From positions 6,524,001 to 6,584,000 of the forward strand of contig NC_045150.1 of the NCBI RefSeq assembly GCF_008831285.2: a stretch of DNA of 60,000 nucleotides, given 5' to 3'. Positions 48,002 to 59,224 of this stretch are shown here, in pieces. Source of the stretch: Nymphaea colorata (Eukaryota > Streptophyta > Magnoliopsida > Nymphaeales > Nymphaeaceae). A program made the translations under genes and the position numbers. The notes beneath the pieces are model-generated. The model saw only the letters and a program-made list of their open reading frames with translations, was not told where the DNA came from and searched no databases. The stretch's first letter is position 1, and each line of letters begins with the position of its first letter.

Positions 48002-49050
48002 TAGAGCGTTGGATACATGATATTTATTTAAAACCAAATCTGATCTAAATCCGATTGGATATTTATACATAAATGAATATGATAAACCGAAATCCAACCA
48101 AATGTCATTTCTTAAACGTAAGTCTGATCTGATTTCTTAATCGGATATTAAATTTTTTTTCATATCCAATCATTTTGAAACGGTTCAGTCGGGTATCCCA
48201 TTGAAATAAGATATATTGTCATCCCTCATTTTCTGATATAAACACAATTATTATGAGTTAACTAAGTTGAATGAATCAAACTAGAGCAGCCCAACCTTGA
48301 AGTTTCTTGAAATGTTAGGCATAACCATCCTGTAAAATTTTTGAAACCCATTTTAGTGCAATTATGGTCATACTTTAGGCACCCATACATAAATACCCAA
48401 CCAGTATGCCAAATTTTAGTATTATCATGATCTGCTAAGAGACCTGCGCTCAAACTTGATGTTCATCCATTACTACATAAATGGTAACAAAATGGTATAT
48501 GAAGGAACAATTTAGGAGCAATGCTGGAAGCGCTTCATTTCCAAATTCCCCTTCATTAAAGCTTTAAACTGGAAAAGTTTTTTTTTACATAACAGGCAGT
48601 TCAGCTGTTACGAATGCGACAATGTTGTGTACCACATCCAAGGGAATGCAATAGGATTGTATGTGTGCCTCTTGTAGCTCTCTTTCCAACCTAAAAATTA
48701 TTTTGATTGTTACGAACGCGATACAAACTGTCAGAAATACGCCTAAGGAAACAAAGAAATGTATTCCACGTATCATATAACATACTATCCATCAATCCTA
48801 TTTCTGTTAACAGTGAGGATGCCAGTGACTTGATATAAATCTTCCGAAAGAAATAAACAAGCCCCCACAAGCAGGCAGAAGATCATATCAAATCTCTGTT
48901 TAACAACAGATCAACAAAAGCATATAATAACAAGCAGTAGATACAAGACACGAGTAAATACTAGAATCTGGAAACCGGCAGTACGACATTCTTAGCCTAA
49001 GAAAAGAAAATAGGATAAATACACAAGATTTGATTCCCTTGGGGCCATTA

Positions 49051-52000
49051 CTAGTCCAAGGTCATCGGTTGTGTCATGCAGCACCTGAAACGTGCTTTAC
49101 GCACGGTTGTCAGAATTTCTCGTTCTGCATCCTCAAGCATCCTGACAACCTCAGTGAAGGGTGGACGAACATTGGGGTTGACATCCCAGCAGCGCGTCAT
49201 GATTTCACAGAGCACCGGGAGGCAATCTTGGGGAATGGTTGGTCTTACCCCCTTGTTCACAACAGCAAATGCTGCCTGAACTGCTGTCATATTCTGGAAG
49301 GGAAGACATCCCGTTATAAGCTCCCACAGGACAATTCCAAAGCTGTAGACATCAACTTTTTGGGTGTATGGTCTGTGCTGGATCATCTCCCTGCAGGAAT
49401 GCACTTTCTTAGTCAAATATGTGCAAAGCCAGGGGAAAAGAAGCCAAATATGGGCAAAAAACAACAAAAGATTATCAGCCCCCAACGGCAACAGTAAATT
49501 CAGAACAAATACCAAGAATTGATTAGAATTTAAAAGTCCTAGCTGTTGCTGAAAAGGTGACCTTGGTTACCATTTAAATCAAATATCACAGACTTAGTTA
49601 CAAGTACAATTTCAAATGAGTGAATGCAACATGAGGGTGAACTTTCTTCTGGTTTCGGTTGTTCATGAACTTTGACTTTTGCAAAGCAATCTCACACTAA
49701 AAGCCAACCTTCATCACATATTTACTAGATAGTGCGATTCTATGTAGCCCTTGATCCATCTCAAAAATATTCCATAACCATTCCCAATATGGCTCCATAC
49801 TCAAACTATATGTATTGAGCCGGACAGAAAGTCATTTTTTACACTCTCTGGGACTCAACATGGAAGTAGATAACTGTCAAAGCAATATTACAACCAGTTT
49901 AATTAAAAAAAATGCTTCATGCAATGTATAATACACATAAATATGAAGATAAATAGAAGTATCAAAGATATCGTCATAATCAACGCTTTTGAAGGACAGG
50001 TCCGATGAATGCTGCACCTTTTTTCCTTCACCTTTTTTTCTTCAGAAAGATCCAAATGAGAATTTACTCTATGAGCTTCTGCACCATCATTCAAAACGTC
50101 TCACACTTAAAGGTTCTCGAATCAATATATCTGTACCTCAAATATGATCACAAATTTATTCTTTCTCTTTTTTTCAAAATTTTGTGCCTAAAAAAGGAAA
50201 AAAGAGAAAAACGTGAAAATCCACAATCTCAGTTGATAACATATCCAAAATGAAAATAACATGTGTCGCATTCAAAAAATGTAAATTTTAATATATTCAA
50301 TGTCCTGAGTTTCTTTTTAACGATTCAAACTATATTAAATTTTTAACAATGCTTTTTTAGGAAAAATTACAAAAAAGCAACTGCCAAATAACAGCCTAAC
50401 TTTTCAAACTCATCAAAGGGGTCCTAAACTTTTGCATGAAATTTTCAAACAATTGCTACTTTTGAAAAAAAAAAATTAAAAAAATATGAAATTGTCATTA
50501 CCAAACAAATTCAAAAGAAAATTAACACAAACTAATTAAAAAAGGGTCACCATCCAGTGAGGGGCAATAGCGCCTGAGTGAGACAAGGTTCACCTTGCCC
50601 CTTGCTGGACAGAGAGGGTCGAGGAGGTTTCTTGCCGAGAGTCAAGCCAACCATCAGTTTAGATGGTGAGGCTGCACCATCAACCTTAGCCATCCAACGA
50701 GGGGCGATGGCGAATCTCATCCCCCTCACTCCATTGTGAGGATAGTGAGGGGAGCTGTTGCCCCTTGTAGGATCGTGGCCCAATTTTTTTACTTCTATAA
50801 GCTTTTGTTAATTTTGTTACAAATTGTTTGAAAATGGCAACTTTGAATTTTGTTACATCATTTTAATTTTTTTTTTTTTAAAGAAGAGGTTGTTTGAGAA
50901 TTTCATGCAAAAAGTTGACGACCTCCTTGATGAGTCTGAAAAGTTTAGTGGTTATTTGATATTCACCTCCTTGTAATCTTTTACTCCTTTATTGTTTTTA
51001 TAGTTTTTAATTTTTTGAGTTCCTGAAATTTTTCTGATAAAAACTTCGGACTAATACCCACGAAAGCCAATAAAACTCTGGAAATGATATTTATGACAAT
51101 GCCTCAAAGCCCATGCTGCGGCATATCAATATGGTTTGGCCTAGAAAAGCATCTTCGCATGCTTTGAATGCATGCTCTACCATAGCTTAAGCCAACCTCA
51201 CATGATGAAAATATAAATCTGGAAAGCTGCAACACCTAACATTTACAGAGATGCATGCACATGTACACATGCATTATGTGCCAACGTGACTGTGCATATG
51301 AATTCATGTATCTATTTATCCACATCTTGAAAACCACAAAAGCATTTATGTGCTTAAAGCACATAAAGTAGAAGGATACTATGAGATAATCTATGTCACA
51401 CAGGTGCAGGGTGCAGGTGCGGGTGCGGGTGTGAGTACCAGTGTAGGTGTGGCATTTTCCCAAAAAATATGGGTGTATGTGTGCTGAGGATAGATATATT
51501 TATATACCTATGTATATATATAAATCTACAAATAATAAAACCAGCAATAGAATTTTTAACAAGTAGCAAAAAATAACAATTGGAGTTTTTATCAATGATT
51601 CAGTAGAAAAAAAAGCAATACTTTTCTCGCTGCATCGAACCTGCACCTAAGCCGTAACCAAGCTGCACAACATGACTCGGGTGCTGCAACCTTTTTCAAG
51701 ATCCGTGTTACTCAGCACTTAACTCTACAGGCATAATATCAGAAAGAGGGACAACACCATGATCACAACTTTTATTCATTATTTGTTATCCAGATATCCG
51801 CCACCCTTCGAGAAAGATGGATTGGCTGTGTTCTATTCGAGAATCCATCTAAATCAACCCTAAAAGAGACAAAAGGCACCATCGTCTTACTCTAGGACTG
51901 TAAGAACATCCATTAAAAGCTAAGGTATCCCTCATGGATACCCATAAAGCTCATGTTGTGTCCACATGGTCCACATGATGCACTATACAAGAACTAGGCA

Positions 52001-55000
52001 AAGGTACCACACCATAACGTCTTCTCATAGTTCTCGATGTTAATCGGCTTTCAAAACACTAAATTTCATGTATAAAAATTTGAAAGAAAGCCCCATAACC
52101 TGCCTAAATTTTTAAAAAATCCCATGGCCTCCTTAAAACTTGTGAAGATCATGAATGATCCTTCCTAAAAGAGTTTTCTGACTCTGAAACTGAAAGTTTT
52201 AACTAAGATGCCATATGACATCACAGGAGCTTCCCTTTGAGAAAGAAGCAACGTTGTTAAATTCTTGAATTACATCCTGAACTAATGTAACCATGCCATA
52301 ATACAAAAGCAAGATCTATTACAATTTCCTTGTTTCCAAACATGACAAACCATATGAAGATGGACTCTCAGATTAAATACCTACATAAAGGTACTAAAAT
52401 ATGCACATATTTTTAATTGTTAAAAGATACACTAACTTGGCATCCATAACACAGAGAAAAGGAGGTGGGATGTAGCTTCCTCCTAATCATGGAAGGTTCT
52501 GACTATGCTATTTTTCCTTCTTTCCGGTTGTGGAGATGGTGGTTGCTCATAAGAGGCATATAATGCAACTCTTCCAAAGGTTTATTTAGAAAGAATCAGC
52601 ATTTGGATAATCCTCAAGCAGTATTTGCAGATACTTCCCAAAGTTATGGGGGCAACAGCTGTCTAGTTTAAGGCCAAGAAAAGCTATTTTTCCATTGGAT
52701 ACAAAAAACTGGCCTTATAGCCAGTTTGTCTAATACCTCTAGGGATACAACTTAGAAACATATGAATTGAAATATTGAAAATTATCGCAACCTCGTAAGT
52801 TTTAAGAAGGGACTTATATCAAGTACATAATCTCCAAATGAAAATTTTACAAAGATGCCAGGCCCTTGTTCAATTGTACATAAACACACAAATTTTAAAT
52901 TCTAAATGATGTAAACAATCAGTCTATGAAAGCTACAAAATCCAAGAGAACCTGATGATGGCCATCATCGTTGTCATCAGAAAGCACATCTAGTGGTTTT
53001 TGATATGGTGATCCTTCCTAATGTGAGAGTGAAATCTACCAGATGTCCAAAACCGATGATCATGAAATTCTTAGCATAAAAAAAGCAGCCTACTATATCA
53101 CATGGGTACGGGAACGGGTCAGAGCAATTTTGAGAAACTTGGGTATGGGGACAAGGCCGTACAAAAACACATGCACATATATATATAAAATTTAGCTGAA
53201 TAAACACATAAATCATTGATTATATTCATAAAAGATATTTACTGAACAAAAAAAATACTAAAATATAAAAAATAAAACATACCCAAAAATACAAAAATTA
53301 AGGCAGGGGTATCCAAGCCATATCCCACACGGCAGACCCCATACCCATGGGAGGTAGTGTTGACATGGATACTTCGACTTCTAAGAATTGTCCCTATAAC
53401 TTAAGCAGCCTCTTCATTGTTTATTGTTTATTAAATTTTAAGATATGCTTGTTTAGAAGCTCTATATATTGCTCAACTTATGCTTGCCATGTAAAAATCA
53501 AGTTTCTACTTTCTACACCAATTTTAGGTTATCAACTTCCAGTTTCAAAACAACTAATTGCGAGATAATTCTTAAGCATAGCCTCTCCAGAGAAGAACTT
53601 GAGCTCAATTCTCTTCAACGACAGGTAACGAAATGTCGCTTTGCGAAATTAACAATGAAACGGATAGTATCAAAGTTAAAGATTTTAAACCATATTCGGT
53701 GAAGTCAAACTTTTATAGATGATGAAAGATAGCTAAAGGAACTGATTTTCATTTTGCTTAACTTTTCACCTTATGTTGGCATGAACAGTATACATAAACA
53801 TTTTTGCTTTTGAAAGCTTCACATTTTACACTTTGCAAATGCATGAATATGCAAGTAAATGACTAATGAGTAATGACCAAAATTACTATACTAAGAAGCA
53901 GAGGCAAGAAGATCTGTATACACTTTCTCAAAATTGAAAGGGCCAACAAGCCAAAGCCAAGTGGGAAGCTATGTCACATGGGTGTGGGGTGGGGGTGCTG
54001 GTGCCGGTGCCGGTATGGCAAATTCCAAAAAAAAATTGGATGCAGGTGCTGCCAAAGCATATATATATATAAGTAATTTTATTTGACTATATTTTGAAAC
54101 TTTTTGTATCAAGGTTACCTTAATCTCATACAAATTCAAAGTTTTATTAAATAAAATAGGGGAGGAGAGAAATAAGAGGGAAAAAAAAGAAAAGGGAAAG
54201 ATCGGAGAAGGAAAAAATTAAAAAAAAAAACGAGAGAAAAAAAGAATGGGTGCGGTCAGCAGCACCTGATTCGGTTTGACCGAGTCGAGTGCCGTGTCAA
54301 GAGGCACCTGCACCCGAGTCAACGCAAATGTGCCACCTATTTGGTGCACCCGTGTGACTTAGGTAGGAAGCAAATAAAGTGGAATTTGAATTGGATCAAA
54401 CTATGAGGGAAACGCCTTACTGAAGGCCAGAATGGATAAGAGAGACAGAGGGACAAGCCAAGACAAATCAAGATCAGATAAAATGAAACACAAAACGGTT
54501 CGAATTAGTTTATAAGGGCAAAGGGGACGATGAAAAGACAAATATAAATGCTGAAGAACAGAGACCAATTCAAAAAAGCTCAGATGCTGAAGGGAAGAAG
54601 GATGAGTGGAAGAAGATAAAGCTAAATTCGTATCTCATTGTTTTTCAGCTTTCCTTTAAAAGAAATACTTTTAGCAGGTTTCTCATGTTAACCAAAGAGA
54701 TGAAAATTAAAACTTAAAAAGTACAGGTATCTTGGAATCTCAATTTTCCTTTTTAAGAATCCAAACTCCAATTACGGTGAATAATAATGCACTTGTCTGG
54801 TAAGCAAACTTCCTTGTATATTATTAGCATGCTTCTGTGACTTTTTTAAGTTGCATAAGGTGGGGTCCTTGCTTAATTTGCATAATATGAGGTGCCCAAC
54901 ACTTCCTCGAAAAATCACCCACCATCCCCTCCACAACACTTCTAGTACCTTAACATTTACCATATAAATATAACCTAGGAAACTCCTGACTACAGCCAAT

Positions 55001-58000
55001 GAAGCATGTTCAAAGTAGGTATGAAGCTATGGCAAAGCACCATAAGAATACACTCCCTTTACTCCGTGATAATCACTTCAACCTCTCATAACAGCTATGT
55101 TGTTGATGTGATGCCTAGGTGAATGCCTAGGCATCACTTATTCGTAACTCCACCTTCATCGCCTAAGTCCATCACTTAGGCGATGGCAGGTGGGCGTGCA
55201 CCTAGTCCATAGAAGGTGAGAAGTCGTACCAGGGTTCAGCTAAAATATATTTAATAAGCAGTAAATAAACTTGGAAACTGTTAGTAGTTTTAATTGTTGA
55301 TTGTGAAGACAAAAAGGAAGTTTTCGCTCTTCAATAAACGTGGAAGTGGGCTTTCCCAATGCTTTACAAGTTCTCACCATGCTCGATATTGATGCTCTAG
55401 TAAAAGACCAAAATTTCATACCACTGTGTCTCGAGACCAATGTCACATAGGTGTGAGGTATGGATGTGGGTGTGATGTGGCACTTCTTGAAAAAACTTAG
55501 GCTTTTATGTGTATGTTTGTGTGTGTGTGTGTGAGAGAGAGAGAGAGTAAAAAGCAAAACAAAATTTCCATAAAAGCCTCTTTTGTAAATTGTATTACAA
55601 GAGAACTGTAAAAGTAAGAACGTAAAAAGTTAAAAGAAACTTTCCATAAACTGCAAAATGAGTCACTCTTCCAAAATTACAATAAAAGAGAAGTTCAAAA
55701 GCAAAAAAAAAAGGATCTCTAAGACTCTTATGCATAAAACCCTAGCATCTTTTCTTTTTCTCCTCCCTCCAGCCATGCCAAGCCAATGCCTCTCCTCCTC
55801 CTGCAACAGCCAGGTAAGCTCCTTCAGTCCTTCTTCTTCCTTCTCCTCCTCCCCCCTCTTCTTCCTCTTTCTCCATCGTCTTCCTTGCCCTCCTCCTCCC
55901 CTTATTCCTCTTTCTTTTTCTTCTTATTTTGAACTTTGCAAACACTGACACCTGCATCACATCAATGCAGGTGCAGTACCCAATTAGGTGCACCCCAACG
56001 CAGCTGCAGCACCCAAATTGGTGCATCCAAGTGACATGATTTGTGACTGAAACACAATGAATCCATTCAGGAAATTGGCTGCCGATGATACTGGCCATCC
56101 AGACCATATTGGGTCAAAATAAGAATATTTTTGGATGCTGACCGTGGCTGCTTATTTGTCCAACAAGATTATTTTTCTCAAACCCCAGCAATGGTGCATT
56201 AACAACATTTATTTGCACCAAATTTTCATTTTTCAAACATCAACTTCTTCCAAAAAATAGACCATTCCTGTATGATCTAAAAACAAAAATGTACTGGACA
56301 CCTGCTGTTTATATTTAGTAAAGTGGTACGTCCTAGACAGGGCTGGACAACAGGATAGGTAGCCAATGGACATACTACAATCTGGTTTTAGAGGGTTCTT
56401 TATGAGAAACATGACAATGGAGGAAGCCATTGGTTGTAGAGTATACCTGGAAAAATCCTTTATGCTAACAACATGTTATGAAGCAATATTAGCATTCTAA
56501 TTAAAAAATCAAAAATAAGATAGCAAGAAATAACAATGGAATTTACATCACATATTTAACACATGTATTTCAAAACAAATAATTTTCGCTTTTAAAATTT
56601 ATCGTTCAGAGTGATGAAAAACAATACTCCTGAATAGCATTTTAGCAATTCAGAATTATGCAGAAAAAATTTGAAAAATTTAAAATGCTTATAACTGTTG
56701 TGGCCATTAAGAAAAAAAAAGTCAAATTCATGCATATGATTTCCCAATCAGACTAAAATAGACATCACGCAGAATAGGCAGGCATTCCTAGGACAGAACA
56801 ACTATCACAATGAAAAGCAAAAGGACTGACTGATGGCAACGGCTGTACATCAATGTATCTCAAGGAAAGTTGGAAATCAAACATAACATGCAACAAGGTG
56901 TCCTTGTAACATTTGGTTCCATCACTGAAAAGATGCTGCATTCACACCAAGGGTCCCACTCACATGTGAACCATGATAAACAGAGCATAAATTGAACCAC
57001 CAAAAGCTCACAGATAATCTCAATTTTTTCTTTTTGACAAAAAGTATGATTTCTCCAATGATCAAATATAGTCCGCATTTTCACATAACCATAATTTTCT
57101 TTACATCTCTGTCCTGTAATGCCTTATATGTAGCCAAAAGGGGAAATCCCAGTAGAACCCATGATTAAAACTCCCCTGAGAAAACTTGCTTGAATATTAA
57201 TTAACTAATGGTCATTTCAATTATTTGCCAGGTCAAAGCACTATGTAAGTCCTTCCATAGATGCTATAATTCTCAATGACTGCCCAAACAATGAAAAAGC
57301 AACAATGCCCACAAGCATGTTAATTAATGCATGAAGCAAAAAGAGGAAACTAAACAAACAGATTAAGTAAATGAATAAGGGTATACTATAGCACAGACAC
57401 TAGCCAGCTCAGACTCAGTCCATCTTAACTGCCCAAACCGATAAGCTATTGCTACTTGATTTTGTGCCACCACATCAAAAATGGAGTCATACAGAAATGA
57501 ACTACAGAAGAATAAATCACATTGGCTATATACTTACGGTGCCATCCATCTGTATGTCCCAGTCTCAGGAGTCATCCCATCTGTTTGGACCTCAATTCTT
57601 GCAACTCCAAAATCTGCAATCTTGATGGATTTATCAGTGGCTATCAACAGATTGTCTGATTTAAGATCTCGATGGATAAATCCCAAGCCATGCACGTAAG
57701 CCATTCCTCTGGCCACGTCCAATGCTTGCTTTACTGCCAATTTCAGTGGCACAGACCTGTTTTGCCTCTTCATCAAGAAATTCCTGACCGACCCGCCCTT
57801 TGCATACTCAGTAACAATACACCAGACCAAAGGTTTCCTACAGGCACCAATGAATCTCACAATATTAGGGTGCCGTAGTGTCGCCAACATCATTACTTCC
57901 TGAGTAAACTGCTGCTCCATCAATTGCGCTTTCTCCGGGTTATTCTCGGGCCTTTCCAATATCTTAATTGCCACATCTTCTCCATTGTAAGTACCTCTAT

Positions 58001-58424
58001 AGAGCTTCCCGAATGCTCCTTGAGCGAATGCAGTTCCCATATTGAGCCTCCTTAAATCAATTGTCCATTCATCATATTGTTCCAGACCTTCGGTCGTGTA
58101 ACGGTCATCCATCAAGGCTCGCGCCAATGCATCTTCTGCAAGTGGGTGGGACACCATGCCAGGCGTATATACACTTTGCTCAAGAGATCCATTTGTGACG
58201 GTACCCATGCCCGGGTAGGTCATCATGCTTGCTGCGAGGGGGATATTTGAACCAACACTGCTACCTGCAGACATGGCAACCGATCCATCAGCGTTGCACA
58301 TCTGAAGACTTCCCATGCTATCCACGGACATATTCGATCCCTCGGCCAGACGGATGTAATCCGACGCAAAGTTGAAGAAATTTTCATTATTTCCAGCGCC
58401 CCCAAATTTGGAACCCTCGACCAT
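49051..58424 (-). CDS. Raf-like serine/threonine protein kinase (plant MAPKKK, Raf group)
   Basis: Two minus-strand exons: 58424-57538 (ATG at 58424) and 49390-49051 (TAG), 408 residues. The junction is in phase and splits the proline codon of the APE motif ([14 protein letters not shown]). The N-terminal 115 residues are Ser/Gly/Met-rich and of low complexity. The kinase domain follows: glycine loop [22 protein letters not shown] (Lys154), [10 protein letters not shown] (Asp252), DFG (271-273), [28 protein letters not shown]. The tail is [16 protein letters not shown]. The [10 protein letters not shown] lead-in and the RCC-QPMT tail match the small Raf-like kinases without an ACT domain (Arabidopsis RAF22/RAF28 type, from memory). 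These are cytosolic kinases in stress or light signalling. All catalytic residues are present. The single intron is 8,147 bp. A long CT/GA tract lies about 760 bp upstream of the ATG. Confidence 0.94.
50361..50986. mobile_element. Foldback element with long terminal inverted repeats, in the kinase intron
   Basis: The left arm (about 50365-50500) and the inverted right arm (about 50840-50980) share, in order, 'attacaa', 'caaataac', 'taa(a)cttttca.actcatcaa', 'ttgcatgaaatt(t/c)tcaaacaa' and a poly-A stretch before 'attaaaa'. The centre (50545-50780) is GC-richer, with 'gtgaggggcaatagc' and 'gaggggcgatggcg' repeats. No coding capacity was found. The long imperfect arms fit a foldback or Mutator-like MITE. 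The target duplication is not clear. Confidence 0.75.
51391..51715 (+). mobile_element. 'CTATGTCAC' MITE family, copy E, in the kinase intron
   Basis: Starts CTATGTCACACAGGTGCAGG with repeated 'gcgggtgcgggtgtg'. The right end 'cgtgttactcag' is a diverged inverted terminus. The interior matches copy C at 34717. No target duplication is visible. Confidence 0.7.
53088..53350. mobile_element. Related MITE with CATGGGTACGGG termini, in the kinase intron
   Basis: The left end 'atcacatgggtacggg' and the inverted right end 'cccatgggtatgggg' face each other about 260 bp apart. The middle is A-rich. It resembles the CTATGTCAC family in its ends but differs inside. Borders are approximate. Confidence 0.5.
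53969..54362 (+). mobile_element. hAT-type MITE, family 'CTATGTCAC', copy D (394 bp), in the kinase intron
   Basis: The termini are CTATGTCACATGGGTG and, inverted, CTAAGTCACACGGGTGC. Flanks are gtgggaag at 53961-53968 and gtaggaag at 54363-54370, an 8-bp duplication with one mismatch. The interior matches copy A over its whole length: 'aagtaattttattt', 'atcaaggttaccttaatctc', 'attaaataaaatagg', the purine block, and 'gcagcacct.attcggtttgac'. Confidence 0.9.
55108..55185. other. Two adjacent perfect hairpins with CCTAGG/CCTAAG stems
   Basis: Stem 1: gtgatgcctagg (55108-55119) pairs with cctaggcatcac (55126-55137) around a 6-base loop. Stem 2: catcgcctaagt (55157-55168) pairs with acttaggcgatg (55174-55185) around a 5-base loop. 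Both are perfect 12-bp stems. They may be the two ends of a short repeat family with GCCTAGGC-type motifs, or transcribed hairpins, since they lie in the kinase intron. Confidence 0.85.
55438..56039. mobile_element. 'CTATGTCAC' MITE family, copy F, about 600 bp, in the kinase intron
   Basis: The left end CAATGTCACATAGGTGTG and the right end 'ggtgcatccaagtgacat' are inverted, diverged versions of the family termini. The interior carries a strongly pyrimidine-rich block (about 55790-55925), where copies A and D have a purine-rich block, so the interior is in reverse order. A 96-codon open frame here is low-complexity (Ser/Pro/Phe). Confidence 0.6.
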
Positions 58425-59176
58425 TTTCTCCTATTCTTCCTTCTCTTCCGGTCAGTAGCAATTCAAGTAGCTGCGTCTCTTCAGCATCCGTTTTCAATCT
58501 GGACACCGGACGAGAGAAAATCCAATCACGAAAAACCAAGAAGGAGAATTTTTCAATCACTAGAACCAACAATGAGCAAAAGGAAAAATCCCACTCCCAA
58601 AAAAAGAAAAAAACCTCAGCAGCAGACAAAGCTTTCTAAACTAAGACAGAACTTAATTTTCAAACCCTAAGAAAAAATCTTGTGGGTTTCTCAGCAAAAG
58701 TCAAAAGCACGATACGGGAAGAACAAAAATAACTCGTTAAATATGCAATCAAAAGGGTCGACTCTCCCTGAATGCCAGCGTTTACAAAATTGGGAAGTCC
58801 AAGAAATAGAGCAAAGTCTATGAGAGAAATTGAAAAATCCTTGCAGAAAAATAACCAAAAGAAGTACATAACTCGAGCAAAGGTTTTTACCAATACCGAA
58901 ATTGTCTTCCCACCCACTTTCCTCTTAACGATCATGACCTCCAAGCTCCATCTTCATCACTCGCCGGAACTCTAAATCCCTAAATTCCCAGAAACCACGT
59001 TACCAACAGTGAAGAAATCAAACCCTAAGCTAACAACAAAAGATTTTAACAAAAAACATTATGAAAGGAAAAGAAAGCAAGCGACATACAGAAGAGGAAA
59101 TAGGAGAATGGTCGATCAACCGAAGACAAGGGAGAATCAGAGAGGAGATCGGAGGAGCAAGAAATTAAAAGTTAGG

Positions 59177-59224
<48 letters not shown>

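Larger units (their letters stand above)
44873..49050. other. Spacer between NIP7 and the kinase gene
   Basis: AT-rich, about 4.2 kb. It contains a possible small MITE (45480-45620), an 87-bp tandem duplication (45945-46118) and a perfect 39-bp tandem pair (47924-48001). The last few hundred bases should hold the kinase 3' UTR. A 130-codon open frame at 47549-47941 (plus) has no recognisable motif. Confidence 0.5.

Noticed and set aside
55658-55948. 96-codon frame rich in Ser and Pro
   Set aside because: It lies within MITE copy F and reflects its pyrimidine-rich block.
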